From NCBI GenBank assembly GCA_028681335.1, contig JAQUIT010000003.1, positions 1-64,000 of the forward strand: a stretch of DNA of 64,000 bases, read 5' to 3'. The notes under the pieces are model-generated. The model ran no database searches and was not told the DNA's origin. It saw only the letters and a list, made by a program, of their open reading frames with translations. This DNA comes from Desulfuromonadaceae bacterium. Lineage in GTDB: Bacteria; Desulfobacterota; Desulfuromonadia; Geobacterales; Pseudopelobacteraceae. The position numbers were made by a program, and so were the translations under genes. This document shows positions 9,116 to 19,467 of this stretch, in pieces. How positions within the stretch are numbered: the first letter of the stretch is position 1; each line of letters begins with the position of its first letter.

Positions 9116-11980
9116 ATGGGTAAAATTAGTGTGGGTAGTTTGGCAAAAACATTGGGAGTAGAGCCCAAGGATGCTATTGCCAGGCTTAAGGAAATTGGTG
9201 TTGACGCAAAAACGGCTACATCGCAGGTTGATGAGGGTGTCGTTGCGCGTCTGACAGCCCCCCAGCAGAAAGATACCAGTACTAATGAGGTCAGGGTAGC
9301 TTCAAATATCATTCGTCGTCGTGCCAAGGTGGTTCCGGCCGTCGAAGGTAGTGAACAAGAGGCTCATGCTGAAGTGACTCCAGACCAGACACCAGTGATA
9401 CCGCCTCCAACGGAGACTTTATCTCCAGAGAAACCTGTTGCTGTCATTCCGCGCGAGAATGTAACCAACGTTACTGCGAAAATAATCATGGCAGCTCCTG
9501 TCGTGCCTACAGAGCCGCTGCAAGTTGCAGAGCCTGTTAAAGCTGCAGAGCCTGTCAAGGTTGAAGCAGAAAAGGTTGCAGAACCACTGAAAACTGCAGT
9601 GTCTGTGACACCGGTAGAACCGGTCGTAGTTGCAGAATCGGTAAAAATCGCAGAGCCGGTGAAAGCTGTTGAGCCTGTCAGGGCCGGTCCGAACCAGGCA
9701 AGAATCCTTGGTATGATGGAAATCCCGGGTGTTACAAATCGTCCTACGAGAGTTGTAACAAAAGACACACCCGTCACGCCACGAACTGCTCCGCAACGTC
9801 CTGGGCAGGATCCTTCGCAACAGAGAAGGCCTGCACCTGCAACTGACCAGAGAAGGCCGGCACCAGGTTCTGACACACGGCGTCCATCACCGGGGTATGA
9901 TCAGAAACGTCCCGCATCTGCTACTCCATCTGCTCCGGCAACCGAGCTTGATAGATCACGTATGAAGCAGGTACAGCTTGCTCCGGCAGCACTTCCTGGT
10001 GGTGACAATCGACGTGGTGGTAAGAAAGAAGGTCCTGGCTACGGAGATGCGGGGAAGGGTGCCAAGAAAGGAGCCCCACCAGCCAAGAAAAAAGAGCAAC
10101 CGCGTAAAAATGAAATCATTGAAAAACGTGAGCGCGCTTTTGATCCTGCCTATAAGGGTTCAAAGAAGCGTGGTGGTAAAGCTCAGGTATTTAACGCCAA
10201 CAAGACGGAAATTACCGTACCTAAAGCGATCAAGCGTATTATCAAAATCTCGGAAAGCATTTCAGTCGGCGAGCTTGCCAAGCGCCTTGGTATAAAAGCT
10301 AACGACCTTATCAAGTCGCTGATGAAGATGGGGATGATGGTTACCATCAATCACCAGCTCGACTATGACACCTCCGTTATTCTTGCTTCTGAGTATGATT
10401 ATGAAGTTGAAAACGTAGCGGTTGACCTGGATGAAATTCTTGAATCCACTGTTGATGCACCGGAAACACTGGAAAAAAGACCACCGGTTGTAACGATCAT
10501 GGGCCATGTTGATCACGGTAAAACGTCATTGCTTGACGCAATCCGGGAAGCTAATGTTATTGCCGGCGAGGCTGGAGGAATTACCCAGCATATCGGCGCC
10601 TACGACGTCGAGCTGAACGGTCGCAAGATTACCTTCCTTGATACACCGGGACATGAAGCGTTTACCGCTATGCGTGCCCGTGGCGCCAAGGTCACCGATA
10701 TCGTTGTTCTTGTCGTGGCCGCTGACGACGGTGTTATGCCACAGACCAAGGAAGCCATCAACCACTCCAAAGCCGCCGGAGTTCCAATCATTGTCGCGAT
10801 CAATAAAATCGACAAGCCGGGTGCGAAGTCGGAAAAGGTTAAGCAGGAGCTGACAGAGCAGGGCATTGTCTCCTCAGAGTGGGGTGGCGACGTCACCATG
10901 GTAGAAGTTTCTGCCAAACAGCGCCTTAATCTCGATGGACTGCTTGAAATGATTCTCTTGCAGGCGGACCTGATGGAGTTAACCGCCAATCCTAATAAGC
11001 TGGCCAAGGGAACCATTGTCGAAGGTCGACTCGACAAGGGACGTGGTCCGGTTGCTACTGTGCTGGTGCAGGAAGGAACGCTGAAAACCGGTGACTATTG
11101 CGTTGTCGGTGTGCATTCCGGGCGTGTCAGGGCGATGCAGAATGATCGCGGTGGCAAGCTTCTGGAGGCAGGGCCTTCCATGCCGGTAGAGTTGGTTGGT
11201 TTATCCGGCGTGCCGGATGCAGGTGACATCTTCGTGGCGATGAAGGACGAGAAACAGGCCAAGGAAATTGCCACGCTACGTCAGATCAAACAGCGCGAAG
11301 TTGAGTTTGCCAAGCATACCAAGCTGTCTCTTGAAGATCTCTATAAGCGGATCCAGAGTGGTGAAGTCAAAGATCTCAATGTCGTTGTTAAAGGTGATGT
11401 TCAGGGCTCAGTTGAGGCTGTTAGTGAAACGCTGCGCAAGCTGTCGACTGATGCGGTCCGTCTGAATGTTATCCACTCTGCCGTTGGCGCGATCACTGAA
11501 ACTGACGTTAATCTCGCTGCCGCTTCAAATGCCGTCATTATCGGCTTTAATGTCCGTCCTGAAGTCAAGGCACAGGGACATGCAGAACGCGAAGGTGTTG
11601 ATATCAGAATGTACAGCATCATCTACGATGCCGTTGAGGATGTTAAAAAAGCTATGGAAGGTCTGCTGGATCCGACCTTTAAAGAGAAGTTCCTTGGTCG
11701 CGTTGAGATCCGTGACGTTTTCAGTGTACCTAAGTTCGGCAATGTTGCCGGTTGTTACGTCACCGATGGCAAGATGGTTCGTAACGCCCAGGTCCGCTTG
11801 CTGCGTGATAACATCGTTGTGTACGAAGGTAAGATGTCGTCACTGCGTCGCTTTAAAGATGACGTCAAAGATGTTGCCTCCGGTTATGAGTGCGGCATCG
11901 GCCTTGAGAACTATAATGACATCAAAGTCGGCGATATAATCGAAGCATTTGAAATGGAAAAAATAGCCACAAAACTGTAG
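9116..11980 (+). CDS. infB: Translation initiation factor IF-2
   Basis: GTPase of 954 residues that brings initiator tRNA to the 30S subunit. An IF2 N-terminal fold is at residues 1-50 and a second at about 370-420. They are separated by a long Pro/Val/Glu/Lys-rich linker with repeated AEPVKA-like units and an Arg/Pro-rich stretch. The G domain shows GHVDHGKT (463-470), DTPGHEAF and NKID; domains II-IV follow and end with the canonical [24 protein letters not shown] 9116 has a GGAGG Shine-Dalgarno sequence inside the end of the previous gene. The G domain is orthodox; the linker is lineage-specific low complexity. Confidence 0.97.
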   Translation: MGKISVGSLAKTLGVEPKDAIARLKEIGVDAKTATSQVDEGVVARLTAPQQKDTSTNEVRVASNIIRRRAKVVPAVEGSEQEAHAEVTPDQTPVIPPPTETLSPEKPVAVIPRENVTNVTAKIIMAAPVVPTEPLQVAEPVKAAEPVKVEAEKVAEPLKTAVSVTPVEPVVVAESVKIAEPVKAVEPVRAGPNQARILGMMEIPGVTNRPTRVVTKDTPVTPRTAPQRPGQDPSQQRRPAPATDQRRPAPGSDTRRPSPGYDQKRPASATPSAPATELDRSRMKQVQLAPAALPGGDNRRGGKKEGPGYGDAGKGAKKGAPPAKKKEQPRKNEIIEKRERAFDPAYKGSKKRGGKAQVFNANKTEITVPKAIKRIIKISESISVGELAKRLGIKANDLIKSLMKMGMMVTINHQLDYDTSVILASEYDYEVENVAVDLDEILESTVDAPETLEKRPPVVTIMGHVDHGKTSLLDAIREANVIAGEAGGITQHIGAYDVELNGRKITFLDTPGHEAFTAMRARGAKVTDIVVLVVAADDGVMPQTKEAINHSKAAGVPIIVAINKIDKPGAKSEKVKQELTEQGIVSSEWGGDVTMVEVSAKQRLNLDGLLEMILLQADLMELTANPNKLAKGTIVEGRLDKGRGPVATVLVQEGTLKTGDYCVVGVHSGRVRAMQNDRGGKLLEAGPSMPVELVGLSGVPDAGDIFVAMKDEKQAKEIATLRQIKQREVEFAKHTKLSLEDLYKRIQSGEVKDLNVVVKGDVQGSVEAVSETLRKLSTDAVRLNVIHSAVGAITETDVNLAAASNAVIIGFNVRPEVKAQGHAEREGVDIRMYSIIYDAVEDVKKAMEGLLDPTFKEKFLGRVEIRDVFSVPKFGNVAGCYVTDGKMVRNAQVRLLRDNIVVYEGKMSSLRRFKDDVKDVASGYECGIGLENYNDIKVGDIIEAFEMEKIATKL

Positions 11981-11985
11981 GGACA

Positions 11986-12046
11986 AGGGTGCTGAGTGCA
12001 GGTTTACCGTGGCTAGTTAAACCATGTATCCTCATTTCAGCACCCT
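11986..12046 (+). promoter_or_regulatory. Structured intercistronic RNA between infB and rbfA
   Basis: A perfect 10-base-pair stem AGGGTGCTGA/TCAGCACCCT (11986-11995 with 12037-12046) encloses a second stem GGTTTA/TAAACC (12001-12006 with 12018-12023). No T-run follows, so it is not a classical terminator. The rbfA Shine-Dalgarno sequence starts nine bases after the outer stem, so it could affect rbfA translation or mRNA processing. Confidence 0.6.
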
Positions 12047-12064
12047 GTACCGTTGAGGAAATCT

Positions 12065-12436
12065 ATGCAGCACAAACGATCAGATAAAGTAGCTGAAACT
12101 ATCCACGAAATAATTTGTACTATTCTATCCAGAGGACTTAACGATCCTCGCATCGGTTTTGTTACCATTACCGGGGTAGAAGTGACTGACGATCTAAGTC
12201 TTGCCCGCATTTATTTTACCGTCATTGGTGATGACCTGGTCAAGAAAGAGACGGAAGCCGGCCTGAACAGTGCTAAAGGTTTTATCCGCCGCGACATCGG
12301 CAAAAAACTTACTATTCGTCATACACCGGAACTTGTCTTCAAATACGATAAATCTCTTGATTACGGCAGTCGAATAGAATCTCTTCTGAAGGAGATACAC
12401 ACTGAGCATGACGGAAACAATTCAACAGATCACTGA
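12065..12436 (+). CDS. rbfA: Ribosome-binding factor A
   Basis: KH-type 30S maturation factor of 123 residues. Family features are the start KRSDKVAETIHEIICTILS, RIGFVTITGVEVTDDLS, and the helix-loop leading to RHTPELVFKYDKSLDYG. The ATG at 12065 is preferred to the in-frame TTG at 12053 because GAGGAA lies four bases upstream of the ATG. The 3' end overlaps nrnA by 29 bases. Confidence 0.93.
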   Translation: MQHKRSDKVAETIHEIICTILSRGLNDPRIGFVTITGVEVTDDLSLARIYFTVIGDDLVKKETEAGLNSAKGFIRRDIGKKLTIRHTPELVFKYDKSLDYGSRIESLLKEIHTEHDGNNSTDH

Positions 12437-13367
12437 AGTCATTCGTTCCAACGCATCCTTTCTAATAACAACTCATGAGGGGCCGGACGGAGATGCAATA
12501 GGCTCTTCGCTGGCTCTTGCTTCGTTCCTTCGCAAAATCGGCAAAAATGTTACCGTGCATTACAAAGATCCTGTTCCCGACCTCTATGCTTTTCTCCCTG
12601 CGACAGATTCTGTCGTCCCACATATTCCTGACCAACAGTACGACGTTTCCTTCGTGCTTGATATCGGTGAGCGGAAACGGGCCGGAGCAGAATTTTGTTC
12701 TTTCTCTCGAGTAACTACCACGGTAAATCTTGATCATCATCTTTCCTGCGATAACTTTGCTGACTACAATCTCATTGATACAAAGGCTGCGGCAACCGGT
12801 GTCCTCGTTTATCGAATTGCCACCGCTTTCGGTTACCAGTTTGACCGGGAGACGGCTCTCTGTATCTATGTTGCAATTATTACCGATACCGGCTCATTCC
12901 GCTACTCCAACGCCAATCGTGAGGCCTTTACTGTTGCCGGTGAAATGATAGAATGCGGTGTCAATGCCTGGGATGTAGCAGAGAAACTCTATGAAAACCA
13001 GCCGCAACGGCGCCTTGAGTTGCTGGCCAAGTGTCTGCCTACACTAGAGGTGTTTAAAGACGGCCAGGCTGCTTCCGTCACCGTGACAAGTGACATGTAT
13101 GCCTCCTGCGGTGCTGATGCCGAGTTGACGGACGGTTTTGTCAATTATCCCCGCTCTATTCGTGGCGTTGAAGTTGCCATCTTTTTCCGCCAGCTGGAAG
13201 AGAATAAATTTAAGGTCGGTTTTCGTTCAAAGGGGAAGGTGAATGTTGCCGCATTTTCGGCGGCATTTGGCGGTGGCGGTCATCATAACGCTGCCGGATG
13301 TACCCTGGACGGTAGTCTGGACGATATTAAGGCACTGGTGTACGGTATCGTGGAGGAATCCCTTTGA
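12408..13367 (+). CDS. nrnA: Bifunctional oligoribonuclease/PAP phosphatase, DHH family
   Basis: Manganese-dependent DHH/DHHA1 phosphoesterase of 319 residues that degrades nanoRNAs and, in the characterised family members, dephosphorylates 3'-phosphoadenosine 5'-phosphate. Metal-binding motifs are visible: GPDGDAIGSSLAL near the N-terminus, the DHH triad in NLDHHLSCDNFAD, and the DHHA1 substrate loop FGGGGHHNAAGC near the C-terminus. AAGGAG precedes the ATG inside the end of rbfA. The stop codon overlaps the truB TTG start, so translation is probably coupled. Confidence 0.92.
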   Translation: MTETIQQITEVIRSNASFLITTHEGPDGDAIGSSLALASFLRKIGKNVTVHYKDPVPDLYAFLPATDSVVPHIPDQQYDVSFVLDIGERKRAGAEFCSFSRVTTTVNLDHHLSCDNFADYNLIDTKAAATGVLVYRIATAFGYQFDRETALCIYVAIITDTGSFRYSNANREAFTVAGEMIECGVNAWDVAEKLYENQPQRRLELLAKCLPTLEVFKDGQAASVTVTSDMYASCGADAELTDGFVNYPRSIRGVEVAIFFRQLEENKFKVGFRSKGKVNVAAFSAAFGGGGHHNAAGCTLDGSLDDIKALVYGIVEESL

Positions 13368-14275
13368 TTAACGGTTTTGTCGTTATTGACAAGCCGGCCG
13401 GAATTACCTCCCATGATGTAGTCAGTCGTGTCCGTCGTATTCTGGGGACACGAAAGGTTGGTCACACCGGGACATTGGACCCCTTTGCCACAGGAGTTCT
13501 GCCCGTTGCGGTCAATGACGGGACAAAAGCAATTCCTTTTCTTGATGAGGGGGTTAAATGCTATGAAGCACTGATGCAACTCGGGGTCGCAACCGACACC
13601 CTTGATATGACCGGTCAAGTGTTGCGTGAAAGCGCTTTTGATTCTGTTACAATACAGCAGTTGCTGGGTGTTTTTGAAAGTTTTACCGGTCATATATTTC
13701 AGATTCCACCGATGTATTCTGCAATAAAGCAGGGTGGGCAACCTCTCTATAAATTAGCCCGGATGGGGCAGGAGGTTGAACGGGCAGCCCGTCCGGTGGA
13801 TATTCACTCCATAGAACTCCTCTCTTTTGCACTCCCCTTTGTATCAATCAGAGTCACCTGTTCACGTGGGACCTATGTTCGCACTCTGGCAGATGATATT
13901 GGCGCCATGATCGGCTGCGGCGCCGCCCTGAAGGAGTTGCGCAGAACAGCGAGCGGACCGTTCGTGATCGGTGCTGCGCACACGCTTGAGTCATTGCAAT
14001 GTGCGGTTGATGAACAGCGCTTGACGTCACTCTGTATTTCACCATTCAGCTCTTTGGCGCATCTCCCGGATGTTCCGCTTGCGGATTCCGGTGTGGCAAA
14101 AGTCTCCTTTGGTCGCTCGCCACTCTGGAATGATACTCGTATTCAAGGAGATGACGTGCCGGTTGGAACTGAACTGGTGCGCCTTTCTCATGACGGAATT
14201 CTGATTGCAGTTGCCCGGTTGGTAGAGAGTGGTGACTCCGTTGCTGCCATTGTTTTGAAGCGTGTTTTTATGTGA
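13364..14275 (+). CDS. truB: tRNA pseudouridine(55) synthase
   Basis: Makes the pseudouridine of the T-loop of tRNAs. The 303-residue protein begins INGFVVIDKPAGITSHDVV and has the catalytic Asp in GHTGTLDPFATGVLPV. The RNA-binding segment YSAIKQGGQPLYKLAR and the family motif SRGTYVRTLADDIG are present. The start is TTG, overlapping the nrnA stop (TTGA) with GGAGGAATCC upstream. A roughly 60-residue C-terminal extension resembles a PUA-like tail. Confidence 0.95.
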   Translation: MINGFVVIDKPAGITSHDVVSRVRRILGTRKVGHTGTLDPFATGVLPVAVNDGTKAIPFLDEGVKCYEALMQLGVATDTLDMTGQVLRESAFDSVTIQQLLGVFESFTGHIFQIPPMYSAIKQGGQPLYKLARMGQEVERAARPVDIHSIELLSFALPFVSIRVTCSRGTYVRTLADDIGAMIGCGAALKELRRTASGPFVIGAAHTLESLQCAVDEQRLTSLCISPFSSLAHLPDVPLADSGVAKVSFGRSPLWNDTRIQGDDVPVGTELVRLSHDGILIAVARLVESGDSVAAIVLKRVFM

Positions 14276-14393
14276 GTTAGTACTTTACAAATGAGTCGTC
14301 ACTGTGATACTCATAACAACTCAGTTATATACGTTTTGGGGTTCCCCCCCTGATTTCGTAATCTTATCAATTAGTTTCATGGAGGAGTGTACA

Positions 14394-14660
14394 GTGCTGG
14401 TAACCGAAAAAAAGCAGGAAATTATTAATGAGTTCAAGAAGCATGAGAGTGATACGGGATCACCAGAGGTTCAGATCGCAATTCTGACCGCCCGGATTAC
14501 CTACCTTACAGAACATTTCAAGACCCACAAGAAAGACCACCATAGTCGTCGTGGTCTTCTCAAGCTTGTTGGTCAGAGAAGGCGCCTGCTGGATTACCTT
14601 AAGGGTAAAGAAGTGGCCAGATACAAGACAGTTATCGAAAGACTCGGCATTCGTAGATAG
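14394..14660 (+). CDS. rpsO: 30S ribosomal protein S15
   Basis: Primary 16S rRNA-binding protein of the small-subunit platform, 88 residues, as expected for the family ([35 protein letters not shown]). The frame extends upstream to 14304, but the true start is GTG 14394, six bases after GGAGGAG; the upstream extension has no family similarity. The 118-base gap after truB probably holds a promoter (TTTACA near 14284 is a weak candidate) or an autoregulatory leader. pnp follows, the usual pairing. Confidence 0.95.
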   Translation: MLVTEKKQEIINEFKKHESDTGSPEVQIAILTARITYLTEHFKTHKKDHHSRRGLLKLVGQRRRLLDYLKGKEVARYKTVIERLGIRR

Positions 14661-14722
14661 TAGACGGCGGTATATCTGTCAATGCAGGTATGCCGCTGCT
14701 CTGTTTACCGTCTGCATTTCAG

Positions 14723-14744
14723 AAAAGGGCTTTGCGGCCCTTTT
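14723..14744 (+). terminator. Terminator-like hairpin between rpsO and pnp
   Basis: Perfect eight-base-pair stem AAAAGGGC/GCCCTTTT with a six-base loop; the 3' arm ends in four T residues. In other bacteria the rpsO-pnp spacer is a site of partial termination and RNase III processing; that is known of the locus, not shown here. Confidence 0.55.
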
Positions 14745-14837
14745 ATCATTTGTTGGGGACGTGGTTGGAACTCCTGTCGTTAATTACCGCAGAAGTTGTA
14801 ACGACGGCCCCAACGCAACCGAAGAGGAGAATAGTTT

Positions 14838-16946
14838 ATGGAACAAAATGTTCAGGTTGAGTTTGGCGGGAGAACGGTTACGCTCTCCACCGGTAAAATG
14901 GCAAAACAGGCCAGTGGCGCAGTTGTTGTCAGCTGTGGCGATACTGTTGTGCTGGTTACGGTCGTTGCATCAAAAGAAGCTAAAGAGGGGCAGGATTTTT
15001 TCCCACTGACAGTCAATTACACCGAGAAGGCTTATGCCGGCGGCAAGATTCCTGGAGGTTTTTTCAAGCGTGAGGCACGTCCTTCCGATCCTGAAACTCT
15101 GACCTGTCGTCTTATTGATCGCCCGATCCGTCCGCTTTTCCCGGAAACATTCCTTAACGATACCCAGATTATTGCGACAGTCGTATCAGCTGATCAGGAC
15201 AACGATCCCGGTATTCTGTCAATGCTCGGAGCTTCGGCTGCATTGATGATCTCAGACATCCCTTTCCAGGGGCCGATTGCCGGTGCCAAAGTTGCCCGTG
15301 TTGACGGCAAGTTTATTTGCAATCCTTCCGCTGAAGAGCTGGAAAAAAGTGATCTTGAAATCGTTGTTGCAGCAAGCCGTGATGCCGTAATCATGGTTGA
15401 AGGTGAAGCCAAGTTCGTCTCCGAAGCTGATCTGCTCGAAGGGGTGTTTTTTGCCAAGGAAGCTATGCTGCCTTTGATTGAAGCTCAGGAACAACTGCAG
15501 AAGTTGGCTGGAGTGGCCAAGCGAACGGTCAAGCCGGTTGTCGTTGACGAAGTCCTGTTGGCACGTGTTAAAGAACTTGCCTACAGTCGCATCAGCGCAG
15601 CGGTTAAGCTCAAGGCAAAAAATGAGCGTCATGATCAAATTGATCTGATCAAGACTGAAACCATTGAAGCCCTCAAGGATGAATTCGAAGGCTCCGCTAA
15701 ACAGATCAAAGCGTTTCTGGGTGATTTCGAGTACGATTGCGTCCGCGCTGATGTCCTCGACACCGGTATCCGTATCGATGGCCGTACAACCAACACTATT
15801 CGTCCGATCACCACTGAAACCGGTTTTCTGCCGCGTGTTCACGGTTCGGCGCTTTTTACTCGCGGTGAGACACAGGCTCTGGTTGCTGCCACACTTGGTA
15901 CTTCCAGCGATGAACAGCGCATTGATTCATTATACGGCGCTTCGCGCAAGCGCTTCCTGCTTCACTACAACTTTCCTCCGTTCTCTGTTGGTGAAACCAG
16001 CTTCCGTCTGGGACCGGGTCGCAGAGAAATCGGTCACGGCATGCTTGCTGAGCGTGCACTTGCCGCTGTTCTGCCGGCTCACGACGATTTCCCGTACACG
16101 ATCCGTATCGTCTCCGAAACTCTTGAGAGTAACGGTTCTTCGTCAATGGCTGCCGTTTGCGGCGGCTGCCTGTCGATGATGGATGCCGGTATTCCGGTTA
16201 CTGCTCCGGTTGCAGGTATCGCCATGGGTCTGATCAAGGAGGGTGACAAGTTCGCCATCCTCTCCGATATTCTTGGCGATGAAGATCATCTTGGCGATAT
16301 GGACTTTAAAGTTGCCGGAACCGCAGAAGGCGTTACCGCTCTGCAGATGGATATCAAGATTGGTGGCGTGACCAAGGAAATCATGGAGCTGGCTCTTAAG
16401 CAGGCTCGTGAAGGTCGACTGCACATCCTCGGTAAAATGGCTGAAACTCTTGCCGCACCACGGGCTGAGATGTCATCCTTTGCACCGCGTATTACCACAA
16501 TTTATGTCAAAACGGATCGTATCCGCGACGTCATCGGTACCGGCGGTAAAAATATCCGTAACATCACCGAGACAACCGGCGTTACGATTGATATCGATGA
16601 TACCGGTCGTATCAACATTGCCAGTACCAACAAGGAAGCCTGTGACCTGGCTATCCAGATGATCCGCGGTCTGACCGATGAGGCTGAAGAAGGTAAATTC
16701 TACATGGGTACCGTCCGCAAGATCATGGATTTCGGCGCATTTGTTGAAATCATGCCCGGTACCGATGGCCTGGTTCATATTTCAGAGCTTGATACTGCAC
16801 GGGTCAAGACTGTTACTGAAATTCTGAACGAAGGCGATACAGTGCTGGTCAAATGTATCGGCGTTGATAAAAACGGCAAGATCAAGCTCTCCCGCAAGGA
16901 AGCACTTGGGTTTAACCTCGACGGTACCAAGATTGACGCTGCGTAA
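14838..16946 (+). CDS. pnp: Polyribonucleotide nucleotidyltransferase (PNPase)
   Basis: Phosphorolytic 3'-5' exoribonuclease, trimeric, of 702 residues. Two RNase PH domains (about 1-230 and 300-540) carry [27 protein letters not shown] and the active-site loop [23 protein letters not shown] domain ([18 protein letters not shown]) and an S1 domain ([20 protein letters not shown]) follow at the C-terminus. The start is ATG with GAAGAGGAG upstream. Length and order match the family; nothing unusual. Confidence 0.97.
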   Translation: MEQNVQVEFGGRTVTLSTGKMAKQASGAVVVSCGDTVVLVTVVASKEAKEGQDFFPLTVNYTEKAYAGGKIPGGFFKREARPSDPETLTCRLIDRPIRPLFPETFLNDTQIIATVVSADQDNDPGILSMLGASAALMISDIPFQGPIAGAKVARVDGKFICNPSAEELEKSDLEIVVAASRDAVIMVEGEAKFVSEADLLEGVFFAKEAMLPLIEAQEQLQKLAGVAKRTVKPVVVDEVLLARVKELAYSRISAAVKLKAKNERHDQIDLIKTETIEALKDEFEGSAKQIKAFLGDFEYDCVRADVLDTGIRIDGRTTNTIRPITTETGFLPRVHGSALFTRGETQALVAATLGTSSDEQRIDSLYGASRKRFLLHYNFPPFSVGETSFRLGPGRREIGHGMLAERALAAVLPAHDDFPYTIRIVSETLESNGSSSMAAVCGGCLSMMDAGIPVTAPVAGIAMGLIKEGDKFAILSDILGDEDHLGDMDFKVAGTAEGVTALQMDIKIGGVTKEIMELALKQAREGRLHILGKMAETLAAPRAEMSSFAPRITTIYVKTDRIRDVIGTGGKNIRNITETTGVTIDIDDTGRINIASTNKEACDLAIQMIRGLTDEAEEGKFYMGTVRKIMDFGAFVEIMPGTDGLVHISELDTARVKTVTEILNEGDTVLVKCIGVDKNGKIKLSRKEALGFNLDGTKIDAA

Positions 16947-16977
16947 CTACTAAACCAGTTTGAACATGTTGAATGAT

Positions 16978-17008
16978 AAAGGCGGATCCGGTAACGGCTC
17001 CGCCTTTT
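16978..17008 (+). terminator. Rho-independent terminator after pnp
   Basis: Stem AAAGGCGGA-CCG / CGG-TCCGCCTTT with a GTAA loop and one mismatch, followed by TTTTCTTTT. Ends the long rimP-pnp cluster. Confidence 0.85.
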
Positions 17009-17065
17009 CTTTTGCCGATGATTGATGCATAGTATAAAAATGCAAAATTATCAGGAGGTGCGTGA

Positions 17066-18592
17066 ATGACCAAGAGACGGCTTGCTGCCATTGACATAGG
17101 AACCAATTCGATTCGCTGCATCGTGGTTGAGGTAGATAACCAGGGGCGGTATATGGTCCTTGATGATGAAAAAGCGACAGTGCGCCTCGGTGAAAACCTG
17201 GCTGTAAGCGGTGAAATATCGCCGGCAGCATTTGCCAGAGCGGTGGACGCCATGTCGCGCATCCGCAAGCTTATCGACGGGTTGAAAGTCTCCGATGTCG
17301 AAGCTGTTGCCACCAGCGCCGTGCGCAGCGCATCAAACGGGGAGGAACTGGTTGGCGTACTTACCCGTGAGCTCGGGCGGGAGATCAGGATCATCTCCGG
17401 TGATGAAGAGGCCGAACTTGTGGCGCTGTCGGTACGTCACAACTTCGATATGAGCGGCAAGCGCTATATGATTATCGATATCGGCGGCGGTAGTGTTGAG
17501 ATCATGAGCGCTGTGGGCAATCACGTTGAAAGCTGCTTCTCGCTTGAATTGGGTGCCGTGCGCATGACCGACAGATTTATGGCGTCTGATCCTGTTCGTG
17601 AGTCTGAGCTGGCCAAGCTGAGGCGCTTTGTCCGCACTGAGCTGAAGGCGGTTTTTACCGAAGAAAGGCCGACTGTGCAGACCGTTATCTGTTCTGGCGG
17701 AACAATAACAGCTCTGGCAAGTATGGTTATGAGTATGCGCAAGCAGGCATACACCACTTCACACGGTTTTGAGGTGCTTCGTTCGGAGGTGGTTCATCTG
17801 CTGGCGATGCTGGTGCGTAAGGATATCAAATCGCTCAGAAGCGTACCCGGCCTTAATCCTGATCGTGCCGATATAATTATTGCCGGCCTTGTTGTCCTGG
17901 ATGAGCTGTTGAAGTATTTCGGGGCCAATATGATGCTGGTCAACGAGCGTGGTATTCGTGAAGGGCTGATAATACGTTGCATGAAGCGCCTGCAACTGTT
18001 GCCGGAATCAACAGCCCAGCGCAACTGGAAGGAGTCGGTTCTGGAGTTTGCCCGTTCATGCCATTATGATGAACCGCACTCGCGTCATGTTGCCAAGGTC
18101 TCTCTAAGTATCTTCGATTTCCTTGCAAAAGGTTTCGGGCTTAAAAAAAACGACCGGAGGCTTCTTGAGGCCGCGGCGTTACTGCACGATGTTGGCTATT
18201 TTATCAGCTATAACAGCCATCACAAGCATTCCCATCATCTGATCAGGCACGCCGAACTACTGGGGTTCTCGCCGCGGGAACGTGAAATGATGGCCTTGAT
18301 AGCCCGTTATCACCGCAAATCACTGCCGAAGAAGAAACACCTTGAATATGAGCGTCTTGAGCCAAAAGACCAGGAAACCGTACGGCGGCTTGGCGGCATA
18401 CTGCGGCTGTCAGACGGACTTGACCGGCGCCGGAGCGGGCTGGTTGAAGTTGTGGCTCTCAAGCAGAATGGGTTGTCGTTTCTTGTTAAACTGCTCGGCA
18501 CGGAGGATATCTCCGTCGAAATATTTGGTGGTAATGCCAAGAAGGATCTTTTTGAAAAGGCGTTCGGAGGAGAGGTGGTTCTTGAAGTATAG
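17066..18592 (+). CDS. ppx: Exopolyphosphatase/GppA-type phosphatase with C-terminal HD domain
   Basis: Hydrolyses polyphosphate or pppGpp; the two activities cannot be separated by sequence. The 508-residue protein has the sugar-kinase/Hsp70-like phosphate loops AAIDIGTNSIRCIVVEV at the N-terminus, DIGGGSVEIM near residue 138 and the CSGGTITAL motif. The C-terminal third is an HD-type helical domain (HSRHVAKVSL, ALLHDVGYFI, HHKHSHHLI), as in long Ppx proteins. AGGAGG lies upstream of the ATG. It stands alone between the pnp terminator and a convergent PilZ gene; no ppk is nearby. Confidence 0.88.
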   Translation: MTKRRLAAIDIGTNSIRCIVVEVDNQGRYMVLDDEKATVRLGENLAVSGEISPAAFARAVDAMSRIRKLIDGLKVSDVEAVATSAVRSASNGEELVGVLTRELGREIRIISGDEEAELVALSVRHNFDMSGKRYMIIDIGGGSVEIMSAVGNHVESCFSLELGAVRMTDRFMASDPVRESELAKLRRFVRTELKAVFTEERPTVQTVICSGGTITALASMVMSMRKQAYTTSHGFEVLRSEVVHLLAMLVRKDIKSLRSVPGLNPDRADIIIAGLVVLDELLKYFGANMMLVNERGIREGLIIRCMKRLQLLPESTAQRNWKESVLEFARSCHYDEPHSRHVAKVSLSIFDFLAKGFGLKKNDRRLLEAAALLHDVGYFISYNSHHKHSHHLIRHAELLGFSPREREMMALIARYHRKSLPKKKHLEYERLEPKDQETVRRLGGILRLSDGLDRRRSGLVEVVALKQNGLSFLVKLLGTEDISVEIFGGNAKKDLFEKAFGGEVVLEV

Positions 18593-18641
18593 CAACAGAC
18601 TTGCCGTTACCAGTCATGCTGTTGAGAACGGTATATAATGC

Positions 18642-18664
18642 CGCGCCACATCTGAGATGGCGCG
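18642..18664. terminator. Hairpin between convergent ppx and PilZ genes
   Basis: Stem CGCGCCA/TGGCGCG with a nine-base loop lies midway between the two convergent stop codons. There is no clear T-run on either side, so termination is only suggested by position. Confidence 0.4.
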
Positions 18665-18695
18665 CCAGCTGGCAGACGGAACTGTTGTTGTAACT

Positions 18696-19406
18696 CTATT
18701 CGATGGCGTCCTTTATCTCTTTGATAATCTCGATTTGCCGCTGGAAGATGTACTGTGACAACTGGCGCTCGAGCGATCTGTCGGGGTTGAAGGTGAATTT
18801 ATAATTGCGGGGGAGCTTGTCGCCGGTAATATTGACCAGTCTGGCCGGGGTATTGATCGTGAGACTCAAGCCCTGCTCGATGTTTCTAAGTTTAAAGCTC
18901 GTCGGCGCTTCACAGTCAATTTCCAGCGGGACAGAATGTTGAATCACTATATTCATCCCTGAAAGGGAAATGTCAGCCAGCTGCCCCTCAATCAGTCCAA
19001 GCGGCGATGTAATAGCCGTATTCGGCTGCGACTCAGTCGCCACTCGGATGAAATTTCTCCGCTCTGCCATGATTTCCACATAAGAAAACTTCACAAAACT
19101 GGCAGCTTTCTTTTTGATGTTAACAAACTGAGCCTGAGCAAATACGTCGTGTTTGAAGAGAGGGCTGCGTATAAAGACCGAGCGACTTTTTTCAATGGCA
19201 AAGGCCTGCTCCGCCTGTACATCCAGGTCAAGCGTGCCTCTGTCGATGGAAACAATTTTTGCCGGATAGGAGAGCGGTAGTCCCTTGTAGTAGCTGATCA
19301 GCTTGAGCGCAGCCTTTGGGTTTGCTTTCAGTATCGACACAATTTCCGCCTGATCATCATCAAAGGTCTTTTGAATGCGGGTGCTGTAGAGGTCGGTTAT
19401 ATTCAT
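18696..19406 (-). CDS. PilZ-domain protein, probable cyclic di-GMP receptor
   Basis: Protein of 236 residues. An N-terminal YcgR-like flagellar-brake-type beta domain (about 1-115) precedes a PilZ domain that carries both halves of the c-di-GMP motif: ERRNFIRV (RxxxR) and DISLSGMNI (D/NxSxxG). Binding is therefore likely, though the output is unknown. It follows an HDOD gene in the same direction after 61 bases, and the two may be co-transcribed. Geobacter-type genomes carry many such stand-alone receptors. Confidence 0.85.
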   Translation of the reverse strand: MNITDLYSTRIQKTFDDDQAEIVSILKANPKAALKLISYYKGLPLSYPAKIVSIDRGTLDLDVQAEQAFAIEKSRSVFIRSPLFKHDVFAQAQFVNIKKKAASFVKFSYVEIMAERRNFIRVATESQPNTAITSPLGLIEGQLADISLSGMNIVIQHSVPLEIDCEAPTSFKLRNIEQGLSLTINTPARLVNITGDKLPRNYKFTFNPDRSLERQLSQYIFQRQIEIIKEIKDAIE

Positions 19407-19467
19407 AGTATCCCTGTGTCTGTTTGGTTGCTGGTGAATGAAGGTCTTTCTCTTGTCGATTACCTGC

